From Bos javanicus (taxonomy: Eukaryota > Chordata > Mammalia > Artiodactyla > Bovidae), in contig NC_083883.1 in assembly GCF_032452875.1 (NCBI RefSeq), positions 53,566,698 through 53,630,697 on the forward strand: a stretch of 64,000 nucleotides of DNA, in the 5' to 3' direction. Under the pieces are notes generated by a model that searched no databases, was not told where the DNA came from, and saw only the letters and a list, made by a program, of their open reading frames with translations. The position numbers were made by a program, and so were the translations under genes. The first letter of the stretch is position 1, and the number at the start of each line of letters is the position of its first letter. Below are positions 10,925 through 20,525 of the stretch, one piece after another.

Positions 10925-11050
10925 GGTATTCTAAGAAGTTAAGCAAACTTTTTAAGGTCATACAGTTTTTTAAATAACAGAGTCAGTGGGGGGTATAGCT
11001 CTGTGGTAGAGCATTTTAAGTAACAGTCAGGATTTGAACTAGGTTAGCTA
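10925..11050 (-). mobile_element. MIR SINE interrupted by a tRNA-like fragment
   Basis: Reverse MIR: 'aagaagttaagcaaact', 'aaggtcatacag', 'aaataacagagtcag' before the interruption and 'tcaggatttgaactagg' after it. Confidence 0.7.
10989..11016 (+). pseudogene. tRNA-Cys-like 5' fragment
   Basis: Twenty-eight bases (GGGGGTATAGCTC, then TGTGGTAGAGCATTT) match the 5' end of mammalian tRNA-Cys(GCA) as I recall it, with one mismatch in the D-loop. They cover the acceptor strand, D arm and the start of the anticodon stem. Anticodon, T arm and 3' end are absent, so it cannot be a working tRNA. It splits a MIR, and 'ataacagagtcag' before and 'taacagtcag' after look like an imperfect target duplication. 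Confidence 0.6.
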
Positions 11051-11058
11051 GATTCCAA

Positions 11059-11340
11059 TGGCACCCCACTCCAGTACTCTTGCCTGGAAAATCCCATGGA
11101 CGGAGAAGCCTGGTGAGCTGCAGTCCATGGGGTCGCTGGGAGTCGGACCCGACTGAGCGACTTTGCTTTCGCTTTTCACTTCGCTTTCGCTTTTCACTTT
11201 CATGCATTGGAGAAGGAGATGGAGGCCCACTCCAGTGGTCTTGCCTGGAGAATCCCGGGGATGGGGGAGCCTGGTGGGCTGCCATCTATGGGGTCGCACA
11301 GAGTCGGACATGACTGAAGCGACTTAGCAGCAGCAGCAGC
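11059..11340 (+). mobile_element. Bov-A2 dimeric SINE with TSD
   Basis: Two Bov-A units joined by the 'cttttcacttt' linker and ending in (CAG)n. It is flanked by the perfect 13-bp duplication 'agctagattccaa' at 11046-11058 and 11341-11353. The linker contains an extra tandem copy of a 'gctttcgcttttcact' segment near 11164-11198. Confidence 0.94.
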
Positions 11341-11488
11341 AGCTAGATTCCAAATGCCCCCATTACAAGATGAATCAGAATGACTAAATCAATGCATGAT
11401 TTGAATTTCATTTCAGGTCCGGCTTAAAGGTGGGTAAGGGGAGATTCTGACAGGTATTAACATTTTACAAAAGCATAAGAAATCTCAA

Positions 11489-11525
11489 AGATACCTTATT
11501 TTGCTAATAAGGTATCTTATTAGCA
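11489..11525. repeat. Two overlapping inverted repeats
   Basis: agatacctta (11489-11498) pairs with taaggtatct (11508-11517). The overlapping tgctaataag (11502-11511) pairs with cttattagca (11516-11525) around a 4-base loop. Each stem is 10 bp and perfect; they cannot form at the same time. AT-rich context, role unknown. Confidence 0.7.
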
Positions 11526-11569
11526 TAATACCATTCATCATTAATGTGAGATTTTTTAGAGTTATTTTT

Positions 11570-12150
11570 TATTTTATTTATTTTTGGCTGTGCTAGTTCT
11601 TCATTTTGGCAGGCAGGCTTCTCTAGTTGTGGCTCAAGGGCTTAGTTGCCACTCACGATGTGGGACATCGAAAAATTGATGCTTTCGAACTGTGATGCTC
11701 CGGAAGACTCTCAAGAGTCCCTTGAACTGCAAGGAGATCAAACCAGTCAATCCTAAAGGAAATCAACCCTGTATATTCCTTTGAGGGACTGATGTTGAAG
11801 CTGAAGATCCAATACTTTGGTCACCTGATGTGAAGAGCTGACTCATTGCAAAAGACTCTGATGCTGAAAAGATTGAGGGCAGGAGAAGAAGGGGGTGACT
11901 GAGGATGAGATGGCTGGATGGCATCACCGACTCAATGAACATGAGTTTGAGCAAACTCTGGAGATAGTGAAGGACAGAAAATCCCGGCATGCTTCAGGTC
12001 CATGGGGTTACAAAGAGTTGGACATGACTGACTGACCGAACAACAATAGCACGTGGGATCTTAGTTTCCTGACCAGGAATTGAACCCACATCCTCTGCAT
12101 TGGAAGACAGATTCTTAGACGCTGGACCACCATAGAAGTTTCTATTGTGG
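11570..12150 (-). mobile_element. CHR-type SINE split by a BovB insertion
   Basis: Left part (to about 11665): 'tttatttatttttggctgtgc', 'cttctctagttgtggctc' and 'gggcttagttgcc'. Right part (from about 12047): 'cgtgggatcttagtttcctgaccagg' through 'ttgaacccacatcctctgcattgg' to 'ctggaccaccatagaag'. Together they give a reverse CHR element. Confidence 0.85.
11666..12046 (+). mobile_element. BovB LINE 3' end inside a CHR SINE
   Basis: It runs from the 'gaaaaattgatgctttcgaac' block (RRIDAFEL region) to 'gactgaccgaacaacaat'. The CHR target words 'acgatgtggga' (left) and 'cacgtgggat' (right) flank it. It is riddled with stops, including the TGA at 11831-11833 discussed in the findings. Confidence 0.9.
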
Positions 12151-12307
12151 GTTTGTTGTTGTTTGTTTTTTGTTTTTTAATGGCCCATGGAGGCCTAATA
12201 TTAAACACATTATTTCCAATTAAATAGTCTCCCCCTCTCAAGATGGAATCTCAGCAGGTTCACTTTTAGAGACTTTTGATTAGTCAACATCTATTAAATG
12301 CCCACTG

Positions 12308-12412
12308 GTTTTCACTCCAGTATTCTCACCTAGAGAATTCCATGGACAGAAAAGCCTGGCAGGCTACAGTCCATGGGGTCGCAAAGAGTTGGATGTGACT
12401 GAATATACACAC
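12308..12412 (+). mobile_element. Bov-tA SINE tail portion
   Basis: Only the Bov-A part is present ('cactccagtattctcacc' to 'gtcgcaaagagttgg'), followed by a short (CA)n end. Confidence 0.85.
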
Positions 12413-12723
12413 ACACAGGATTTCAAAAGAAGTCAGAAGCATATCTGACCTCAGGAAGCTCATGAGGAAAATGAGGAAACAAACCTGTGCATTCTTCTTC
12501 TAAAATTGCCCCTCTGATGCCAGGGAGGGGAGATGCTGACTTGTTAGCTATGGTCTAACAGTGGACAAGGCTGGAAGATTCTGGTCCCTGTGCCCCCACA
12601 CTTCATGCTCTGCCTAAGCAGGGAGTCCAGGCTTTCTAAAGTTCCTTGGGATCTGCAGACTCGCACAGCCCACTCTGCAAAGAGGCCCCTGGGAACCAAT
12701 GTGGTCCTCAGAGGTAGTTAGGG

Positions 12724-12847
12724 GACTTCCTTCGTAGTCTAGTGGTTAAGACTCTGTCTTCTAATGCAGGGGACACGGGTTCAATCCCTGGTCAGGGAAC
12801 TTAGGTCCCACATGCTGTGGGGTGTGGTTAAATTTTTTTAAGAAAAA
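12724..12847 (+). mobile_element. CHR-type SINE with perfect TSD
   Basis: tRNA-like head 'acttccttcgtagtctagtgg', B-box-like 'gggttcaatccctgg' and an A-rich tail. It is flanked by the 14-bp duplication 'agaggtagttaggg' at 12710-12723 and 12848-12861, identical in both copies. Confidence 0.93.
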
Positions 12848-12861
12848 AGAGGTAGTTAGGG

Positions 12862-13439
12862 AGGAGACGCCCCAGTGATTCCTAATACTTCCTTGTTTTG
12901 CAAACCAGAGAAGGCTAGAGGCACAACAGAAGTTAGGAGAGTCGGAGCTCTACTTAAATGAGCATGTGGATTAAATACATGTGCTTTCTGCATTCAGAAG
13001 CAACACAAATCTGTGAAAGGCAGCATATATTTTTGAGAAAAAAATACACCTGTAGCAGAGTCACCCTGAAGACCCCGGTGAGGGCCTGGTTGCCACATGT
13101 GGTAGCCCCCCTCCTTCCAGCCTCCAGCCACTGATTAGCCCCATTAGACTTGGGAGGCCTTGGTCCTGTCCCAGGTGGACCACTGCACAAAGGATTCAGC
13201 CTCCATCTCTAGTAACTGTCTTTTCACGTGGCAGCTCCCTGGGGAGGTCAAAGGGGAAAGTGTACCCCAAGATGCCCAGCAGCCCATCTGCTCTGTGGTC
13301 CTTCTCCAGGCCAGCAAGGAAGTTCCTGCATAGACAGGCTGTTAGGATGGCTCCAGCTTTCAGGACAGGCAGAGGTGATGAAGACTCATCTATGCCACCA
13401 AACTGGCACACTGATGATGATAAAGGCCCTTTCACTGAA
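12862..13439. other. Non-coding stretch without recognised feature
   Basis: Short open frames on both strands near 13196-13450 overlap each other and show no domain. No repeat is recognised. Confidence 0.5.
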
Positions 13440-13675
13440 GTTTAGTATGTGAGAGGCACTCCCTGAGAGATTTTCATGTGCTTTGTCTCCTAGCATCCTC
13501 ACAACAACCCCAAAATGCAGGTACTCTTATTATTTTCATTTTAATGATGATAAAACTGAGTGAGACTCAGTGAGATTATGTACTTTGCTCAAGGTCACAC
13601 ATAGCAAGAGTCAAGACTGGGACTTGAACTTACAATAGTTTAACTCCAAAGCCCCCACTTGGTAACCAGCTAGCT
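13440..13675 (-). mobile_element. MIR SINE (ancient)
   Basis: Reverse MIR, near complete: 'catcctcacaacaacccc', 'ggtactcttattattttcatttt', 'ctcaaggtcacac' and 'gggacttgaactta'. Confidence 0.85.
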
Positions 13676-13959
13676 CCTGCCACCCTACATGCTTCTTGGC
13701 CTGTTTCTTTTGGATTTGCGGTGCTGTACACTCACAAAATGCAAATTTACTTTCAATTTAAATTCCCCACAGAATGAGGTTCCATCAATGGCTTATCTAT
13801 ACCAAAGCATCTTCCTGATGGCAGGAATTACCCACCTGGCATTGAGGTTTGCTTCCAGGTCACATGCTAGGGGGTACTCTAGGCAGGCAGCACTTCTATG
13901 CTAGGTGATCTTGGGCAAGGCCTTAGTCTCTACAGATTACCAAGGATAATCAATGCAAG

Positions 13960-14368
13960 AGCTGGACCATAAAGAAGACTGAGCGCCAAAGAACTGATGC
14001 TTTAGAATTGTGGTGCTCTCAAATTCAAATCCTTGGACTGCAAGGAGATCAAACCAGTCAGTCCTAAAGGAAATCAACCCTGAATATTCATTCACTGGAA
14101 GGACTGATGTTAAAGCTGAAGCTCCAATACTTTGGCCACCTGATGTAAACAGGAAAACTCCTTGGAAAAGATCCTGATGCTGGGAAAGATTGAAAGCAAA
14201 AGGAGAAGGGTGGTAGAGGATGAGATGGTTAGATAGCATCACCAACACAATAGGACAAAAATTTGAGCAAACTCCGGGAGACAGTGGAGGATAGGGGAGC
14301 CTGGTGTGCTGTAGTCCACGGGACTGCAGAGTCAGATATGACTTGGTGAGTGAACAACAACAACAATA
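13960..14368 (+). mobile_element. BovB LINE 3' end
   Basis: It starts in the YGCESWTVKKAE-encoding region ('agctggaccataaagaag') and ends 'gagtgaacaacaacaacaat'. Frameshifts and stops disrupt the former frame. Confidence 0.9.
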
Positions 14369-14689
14369 CCTCACAGGACTGTGAGAGGTTTAAAAATGCA
14401 ATCCACCCCAACAAAGGACACCACTTGGTAGGTAAGTAGTCAAGTATAATAAAAATTAAAGGTGCTTAGCACGATACCTGGAACATGACAAGCACTGAAA
14501 AGTTAGAGCTGGTGTTCTTTCTTCACAAGGTTCCAAATCAGATTTTCACAGCCCATTTCAGCCAGAGATATCGCTCTTCTTTGAATTTCTAAAGGATGTT
14601 GAAGCTTCTCTTATATTCCTTTCCAATTTGTATGTAATTTGTGCACATAATGTTTTCTCTTCTTTTCAAAAGATATGAGGTAAGAGCCT

Positions 14690-14880
14690 ATTAGTGCCAA
14701 ACACTACCAAACAACCATGCATTCAGCATCGCATTCCAACCTCACACCGAGCTAGACTCCACTGTTTCGTGCCGTTGTACAGATGGGGAAAATCAGGCCC
14801 AGGGAAGTTAAAGAACTTCCGAGGGCGTGCAGCAAGCAAGCATTGAGGCGAGGACTCAATTCCAGGCCACTCGTTCAGCA
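14690..14880 (-). mobile_element. MIR SINE (ancient)
   Basis: Reverse MIR: 'tgtacagatggggaaaatcagg', 'cagggaagttaaagaacttcc' and 'gaggactcaattccagg'. Confidence 0.65.
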
Positions 14881-15224
14881 GCCTGGGCTTGTCACTGTTT
14901 GTTGCCATAAATGCTAGATTATAACCCTCCCAAACAAAGATTTAGGTACTAACTACTACCTACCTCCACTATGGGGCACAGCGATGTCCCATACCAGGGG
15001 CTCTATAAATATTTTAGAAAGAACAGGCAGAAAGAAGAGGAAAGTTTCCACAGTTACACAGTCACAAGTCTCCTCTGACAACATGCACCCAAAATCTGCA
15101 CAGCAGGGCTCCTTCGTGGACTGGCCGAGACCCAGAAAACCCATCCCATCTTTCTGCAGCCCAGAGAACATGGGGCGGGCAAAGTGGATATTTTGCCAAT
15201 AATAACAATGATGATAATTACAGT

Positions 15225-15365
15225 AATGATCACAGCCAACATTCACGGGGTGCTTCCGCTATGCTGCACACTGTTATCCATGCCTCCCATAAATGCACAC
15301 ATTTAATAACCTCAGCAACTCTCAGAAGTGGGTGCTCTTATCAGTCCCATTTTACGCCTGAGGAA
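15225..15365 (-). mobile_element. MIR SINE (ancient), truncated
   Basis: Reverse MIR: 'aacattcacggggtgcttcc', 'ttaataacctcagcaactc' and 'cccattttacgcctgaggaaac'. Confidence 0.75.
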
Positions 15366-15609
15366 ACTTTCAATTTAAATAGAATTTTTGGAGCTTCCAA
15401 GAATTTCAAAGTTATTTAATTTTCCCGTACACTTATAATTTAGAGAGAGGCAGATGGCACACTTTCGGAAAAGCACACATACAAATATAGACATACTCAT
15501 ATACACGTAGATCTTACCATAATACAGATGGACAAACTGATACTTAATGAGATAAAGGTTACAGTAAATTCATCTGAGGAGCTGAGCTGAGGCCAAAACT
15601 TAAATAATT

Positions 15610-16375
15610 CATCGGCACTATTTGCAATAGCCAAAAAGTAAAAACAACCCAAACATCCATCAAATAATGGATGGATAAATAAAATGTGGCATTTGTTATT
15701 ACTGTTCAGTCGCTAAGTTGTGTCCAACTCTTTGTGACCCCATGGACTGCAGCACGCCAGGCTCCCCTGTTCTTCATTGTTTCCTGGAGTTTGCTCAAAT
15801 TCATGTCCATTGAGTCAGTGATGCTATCTAATCATCTCATCCTCTGCCACCTCCTTCTCCTTTTGCCTTCAATCTTTCCATCCAATCTGCCTTAAAGCAT
15901 CAGAGTCTTTTCCAATGAGTCAGCTCTTTGCATCTGGTGGCCAAAGTATCGGAGCTTTGGTTTCAGCAACAGTCCTTCCAATGCATATCCGAACAATATT
16001 ATTTGGCATGAAAAGGAATAAAATTCTGACACATGCCACAGTGTGAGTGAATCTTGAAAACAGGATGCTAAGTGAAATATGCTCGGCACAAAAGGTCATG
16101 TGTTTTAGGTTTCTATTTATAGGAAGTGATCAGAAAAAGCAAATCCATAGAGACAGAAAGCAGACAGATGTTTGCCATGAGCTGAGAGGGAGGTAAGGTG
16201 AGTGTCTACTTAATGGAGCACAGAGTATCTTTTCAAGTTGGATTAGAAAGTTCTGGAACTAGACAGTGGTGATGATTACACAACACTGTCAATGTACTTA
16301 ATACCACTAAATTGCACACTTTTAAATGGTTGAAATAATAAACTGTGGGCTATGTATATTTTATTGTAATAAAAA
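15610..16375 (+). mobile_element. Older L1 (L1M-type) 3' end split by BovB
   Basis: Left part has 'ttgcaatagccaaaaagt', 'aacccaaacatccatcaa' and 'ggataaataaaatgtggcat'. The right part (from about 15986) resumes with 'aatattatttggcatgaaaagg' and runs through 'ggtgatgattacacaacactg' to 'tattgtaataaaa'. Confidence 0.85.
15693..15985 (-). mobile_element. BovB LINE 3' end inside L1
   Basis: Reverse BovB starting 'attactgttcagtcgctaag' and ending 'agtccttccaatgcatatcc'. Its flanks are two halves of one L1 3' end, so it is the younger element. Confidence 0.9.
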
Positions 16376-16399
16376 ATGATTTAATGCCTTTCTCATTGT

Positions 16400-16775
16400 A
16401 CCTGGGTAAAATCCAGATTGTTTATCTTGGTTTACAAGAACCTTCCAAATCTAGCCTCTCTACCTTACACACTCTTGTTCTCTCTCAACTCCCACTACTT
16501 ACTTTTCCCATCACACCCAGACCTGGAGTGTGGCTGTTCCCCGCCGAGCCATGCGTCACCCTGCCGCGTCTTTCATCCTTAAGGAAGCCCTGTCCAGAGC
16601 TCCCCCTTCCCCTACACACTTTCTGTGCAAAGAGAAGAGCCACTTGTCCTTCAAGACTCAGCTCAAGCACAGCCTCCTGGGATGTCTGCCACTGAGCTCC
16701 TCAGAGAAGTGTCCCCTGTCGACACTTTTACATACCCTGCAGGTACGACTATCATGGTACTCATCACAGAGTATA
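16400..16775 (+). mobile_element. L2 LINE (ancient)
   Basis: Forward L2-like sequence with 'cttcaagactcagctcaagcacagcctcctggga' (16650-16683) and neighbouring pyrimidine-rich blocks typical of the L2 3' region. Small overlapping open frames here are explained by this repeat. Confidence 0.6.
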
Positions 16776-16809
16776 TTACTCATCATAATGTACGGTTTCA
16801 GACAAGAAT

Positions 16810-17235
16810 GGAGCACTTAGTGCTGGTTAAAAATATAGGCTTTGGAGTTACCGGACCACCATTCATATCATAACTCTACCTGCTGTGTGAAAGGGAAAAA
16901 ATGTTAGTTGCTCAGTCATGTCCAACTCTTTGTGACTCTGAGGACTGTAGCCTGCCTGGTTCCTTTGTCCATGGGATTACCTGGGCAAGAATACTGGAGT
17001 GGGTAGCCATTCCCTTATCCAGGGGATCTTCCCAACCAGGGATCAAACCCAGGTCTCCTGCACTGGCAGGTAGATGCTTAACCATCTGAGCCACCATTAT
17101 TTAACCACTTTGTGCCTCAGTCACTTCATTGGTAAAAAGTGGGCTAATAATAATGTTTGATGTGAGGATTAAATGCAGAAATACATAGACAACTTTGAGA
17201 ACAACATCTTGTCCCTCCCAAGCACCCAGTAAACA
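16810..17235 (+). mobile_element. MIR SINE split by Bov-tA
   Basis: 'ataggctttggagttacc' and 'ctacctgctgtgtga' precede the insertion. 'ttatttaaccactttgtgcctcag', 'gtgaggattaaatgcag' and 'gcacccagtaaacatta' follow it. Confidence 0.8.
16890..17094 (-). mobile_element. Bov-tA SINE inside MIR
   Basis: Reverse Bov-tA from 'gttagttgctcagtcatgtcc' to 'catctgagccacca'. The last 'gggaagccc' of the head is missing. Confidence 0.9.
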
Positions 17236-18029
17236 TTAGTGTCATTATTACCCCCTTCGTCATCCTCTTCCTTCTGCCCAGCACAGGACCTGCACACACA
17301 TGCCCAAGAAAGGTACACATTAAAGGAAGTTAATGATCCAACTGCTCTGTTCCTCTCACTTTACTGATGGGGAAAATGGGGCTCAAACATGAAAGTGATT
17401 TGTCAGTCACGCAACCAGATGGAGGCAGAAAGGGAAGGACTTCCTGTGTCAAATCCTCACTAGGACATGGCGGGGCAACATTCCATCAGGTTTTCTTGGA
17501 CATGGGCCATCCACCTTACAAACCCAATCATGCAGCCCAAGTAAAACTGACCAACGACAAAGAAGACAGAGGTAGGCTCAGCTGCCACCTCTCAACACTT
17601 AACGACTTCCTCTGCTTCATAACAAGAGCTTGAAATATCAGCAGGCAAGCTTTAAAGAGAAAAAATAACGCAGAATTTAACTGAGGGTCTGTGAGCCAGT
17701 CAGTGGGGCTCCCTCTCCTGGGGAGGATGATGCACGAGCTGTCGGAGATAAGACTTCGGTCGTGCATATGTAAGTGGAGCACAGAGAACAGCGGGCACTC
17801 AGGGAGTCCCTTCTGCCACCACCAAATGGGAAACCTCATAGATCAAACCACAGAATAAATGAGGACATTAAGCCTTCAGAAACCCTGGGATTTGTATTTG
17901 ATATGCCAAGATTCCTACTTAAACTAGCCCCTCCCTAAATGATTTTTGTTGTTGCTTTCAAAAGAAGTCACTCTTTGGTCCTAAAAGTCTTCAGTGGGAG
18001 AGACTTTGGGCCATAGTTTTAAAAACTCA
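17236..18029. other. Mostly unique non-coding stretch
   Basis: A short MIR-like piece lies near 17345-17420 ('ctttactgatggggaaaatgg'). The rest shows no recognised repeat or exon. Confidence 0.5.
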
Positions 18030-18245
18030 CAGCAATATTTATGGAATCCTTAGCACATATGTGCCAAGTACTTAACACAGGGCTTCACTTATATGAACCC
18101 ACTTAATCTTTATAAAAATCCTATAAGGTACAAACTATTATCAGCCCTGTTACAAAGATGTTATGTGAACCAACAAGATGACATGCTAGGAGGTAGTGGA
18201 TTTGGTGGTTAAACTCAGGAATCTGAGTCCAGTTGAAGGAATGTA
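18030..18245 (-). mobile_element. MIR SINE (ancient)
   Basis: Reverse MIR: 'atgtgccaagtacttaacac', 'cttaatctttataaaaatcc', 'tataaggtacaaactattatc' and 'ctcaggaatctgagtcc'. Confidence 0.7.
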
Positions 18246-20385
18246 GTCATACAAACAAGGCTGTTGTCTTGCGGTGTCCTTGAGAGACTAAAGAGAAGCA
18301 GAATGGGAAGTTCTAACATCCACAGTGGCTCCTGACACCAATGGAATGCCTGAAGGTACGAGCCATCTTATCCCCCGAACTTGTAAGAGGCGGCTGCAAG
18401 AGCCCTCTGAGGAGCTGGCTGAAGAGTTAATAGCTATTTGATGGACACCCACTACTATATTACAAACGGTTGGGAGCTAAATAAATGCAAATGAAGCCAC
18501 AGGGGCAGAAAACCAGCCTTCCCAAGTGTATCCTGCCTGCATTGAAATGCCCTGGTTCTATCCCTGAACTTAATATTTCATGCAAAAGGCAACACTGAGA
18601 TTACCACTCCAAGGAACCCAGGGGAGGACAATCAGGATGACAAATGGAACCCTCCCCCTTGTATCTCAGAAATGCCAAGAGGTGTGGGTGATGGGCTGAA
18701 ATCCCTAAACAAACCAGAGGAGTGAGCCTGCGACTGAAGCTGATTAATGGACAGAGGGGCCCAGGCCTCACCTTTATTTACATTGCTTGGAGCACATAAA
18801 CTCCAAGAAAATTTAGTGTTTTAATTTGGGCATCTGGCTTGTGCTTTTCTTTTTCTTTTTTTCTTAAATCATTCTTGTCTACACACACTGGAAAATAAGA
18901 CTGAACTGCAGACCCCACACTAGAGGGCTCCTCCGTTTCCCACTTGCCTGGTTCATTCAGATGGTGAGTCCTGCCAGGGCACAGACAGGAAGTGTTTCTG
19001 GTGCATAAAGGGTTTTTCTGGGAGTTGCAGCATGGATTGTGCATCAGTGTGGACACTGCATGAGGAGACGGTGGGATCACGGGGCCAGGTCCTGGACAGG
19101 AGGACACCACCACCAGTCTAGCCTGGGCTCTGCTACAAAGTGCTATGTGGCCTCCGTCAGCTCACTGTGCTTTCTGGTCTCCCTTTGTCCAACTGCAAAA
19201 CAAAGCCCAGGTGAGGTCTTCAACTTCCCTTCCAATACAGCAGACACATTCTGTGATTCCATAACCCACAAGAGGACTTTCTCTGGTACGACCACCTTCT
19301 CTCCATCCCAGGTTTCAAGTCTCTCTCCTAAACAGGGCTACAACAGAGTCACAGGTTTATATTATCTCTGCTTAAGCCAGGAGAGACAATAGTCCCCAAA
19401 TTAAACAATCTATGCTATTCTTTAAGGTGGATCTGATTTTCTTCGGGATACTGTTGAAGGTCATGAGGTGTGGAAACTCAGAAACAGGAGGACCTTCAGC
19501 CAGGTCTCCTCCAACGGGCTCATTGTGACTGAGCCCGTGCCCCAGCTCCTGCACAGCTTTCTAGAACGCCTCTCTCAAGTCATGGCAATGGAGGTGGGAG
19601 TGCTGGACCCTGGTCTCTGCTCAGATAGTCGGCATTACAAATCAGGGTGGAGGCTGGAGTTTCCCTTTCTGTTACTTCTTAGTCTCAGGTACAGTCAGGG
19701 TTAGCGTCGAGTCCTCTTGGTCATCTGTTGGGTCTTTCCCCCATTGCTCTCTCCTCTTCGGGCCTCCAGCAAAAGGTGGGCACCTTACACATCCTAGTAT
19801 TCCAGTGCCCAGCACCAGGCTTCATCAATCAGAAAATGTGCCTAGCGGATACTAACTTTGCAAACAAAGCACAGCTCAGACCCACCCCGGTACGTGCTGG
19901 GAGGTCATATACCTACGCACGTTTACTGCACGCGATTACGACCTATACATTTCTGGAGGGCATGGCAAGTACCAAATGGTGTGCTCGGCTCTCCGATGCA
20001 CCCTCTCCTGTGATCTTGAAGCTCTGGGGTGTTGAGGTTAGTGTTATCCCCAGGAGCAAACTGAGGGCTAGACTGTAAAGCAGCTTGCCCACCACACACA
20101 GCTAATACGTGTTAGAAGAAGAGGATATGCATCCAGGAGATGGACTAGAGATTTCTGTCCCACGCTGTAAACTCTGAACTTACCTGTGTCTGCATCTTGG
20201 TTTGTTTAAACAAGTCATTACAATGAAAGCCAGTGAGACCCTTTCCTAGTCATTACTCTCTCTCAACTATCTCTGCGAATACCCAGATGACAGCATACTG
20301 TTGCGGCTAAACTTGTCTTCAATGGCCCATCTGAATGCAAAACACAAGAAAGGGAAGATCACATTTGGTATTCCGCCTATTTTTC
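18246..20385. other. Long mostly unique non-coding stretch
   Basis: MIR-like fragments are visible near 19115-19210 (+) and 20025-20160 (-). Otherwise no transposon or exon is recognised. Open frames of 100-120 codons (for example 19039-19392) have no domain. Confidence 0.5.
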
Positions 20386-20395
20386 CTCTGGAACT

Positions 20396-20515
20396 CTTTT
20401 TTTTTTTTTTTCCTTGCCATGCTATTATCTTAGTTCCCCCAACCGAGGACCCAACCCGGGTCCCCCTGAAGTGGAGTGGAGAGTCTTAACCACCGGACCA
20501 CAAAGGAGGTCCCTT
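20396..20515 (-). mobile_element. CHR-type SINE with TSD
   Basis: Poly(T) start, then 'cccaaccgaggacccaaccc', 'gtcttaaccaccggaccac' and 'aaaggaggtccc'. It is flanked by the perfect 10-bp duplication 'ctctggaact' at 20386-20395 and 20516-20525. Confidence 0.9.
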
Positions 20516-20525
20516 CTCTGGAACT

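Noticed and set aside
11080..11313. Open frames through Bov-A2 and Bov-tA SINEs on both strands
   Set aside because: The same peptide patterns (such as EEEMATHSSILA and DRGAWWA) recur at every SINE. They are translations of non-coding repeats.
13937..14374. 145-codon minus-strand frame
   Set aside because: It is the antisense of a BovB 3' end. Similar antisense frames recur over every BovB copy (for example 41397-41882 and 24128-24553).
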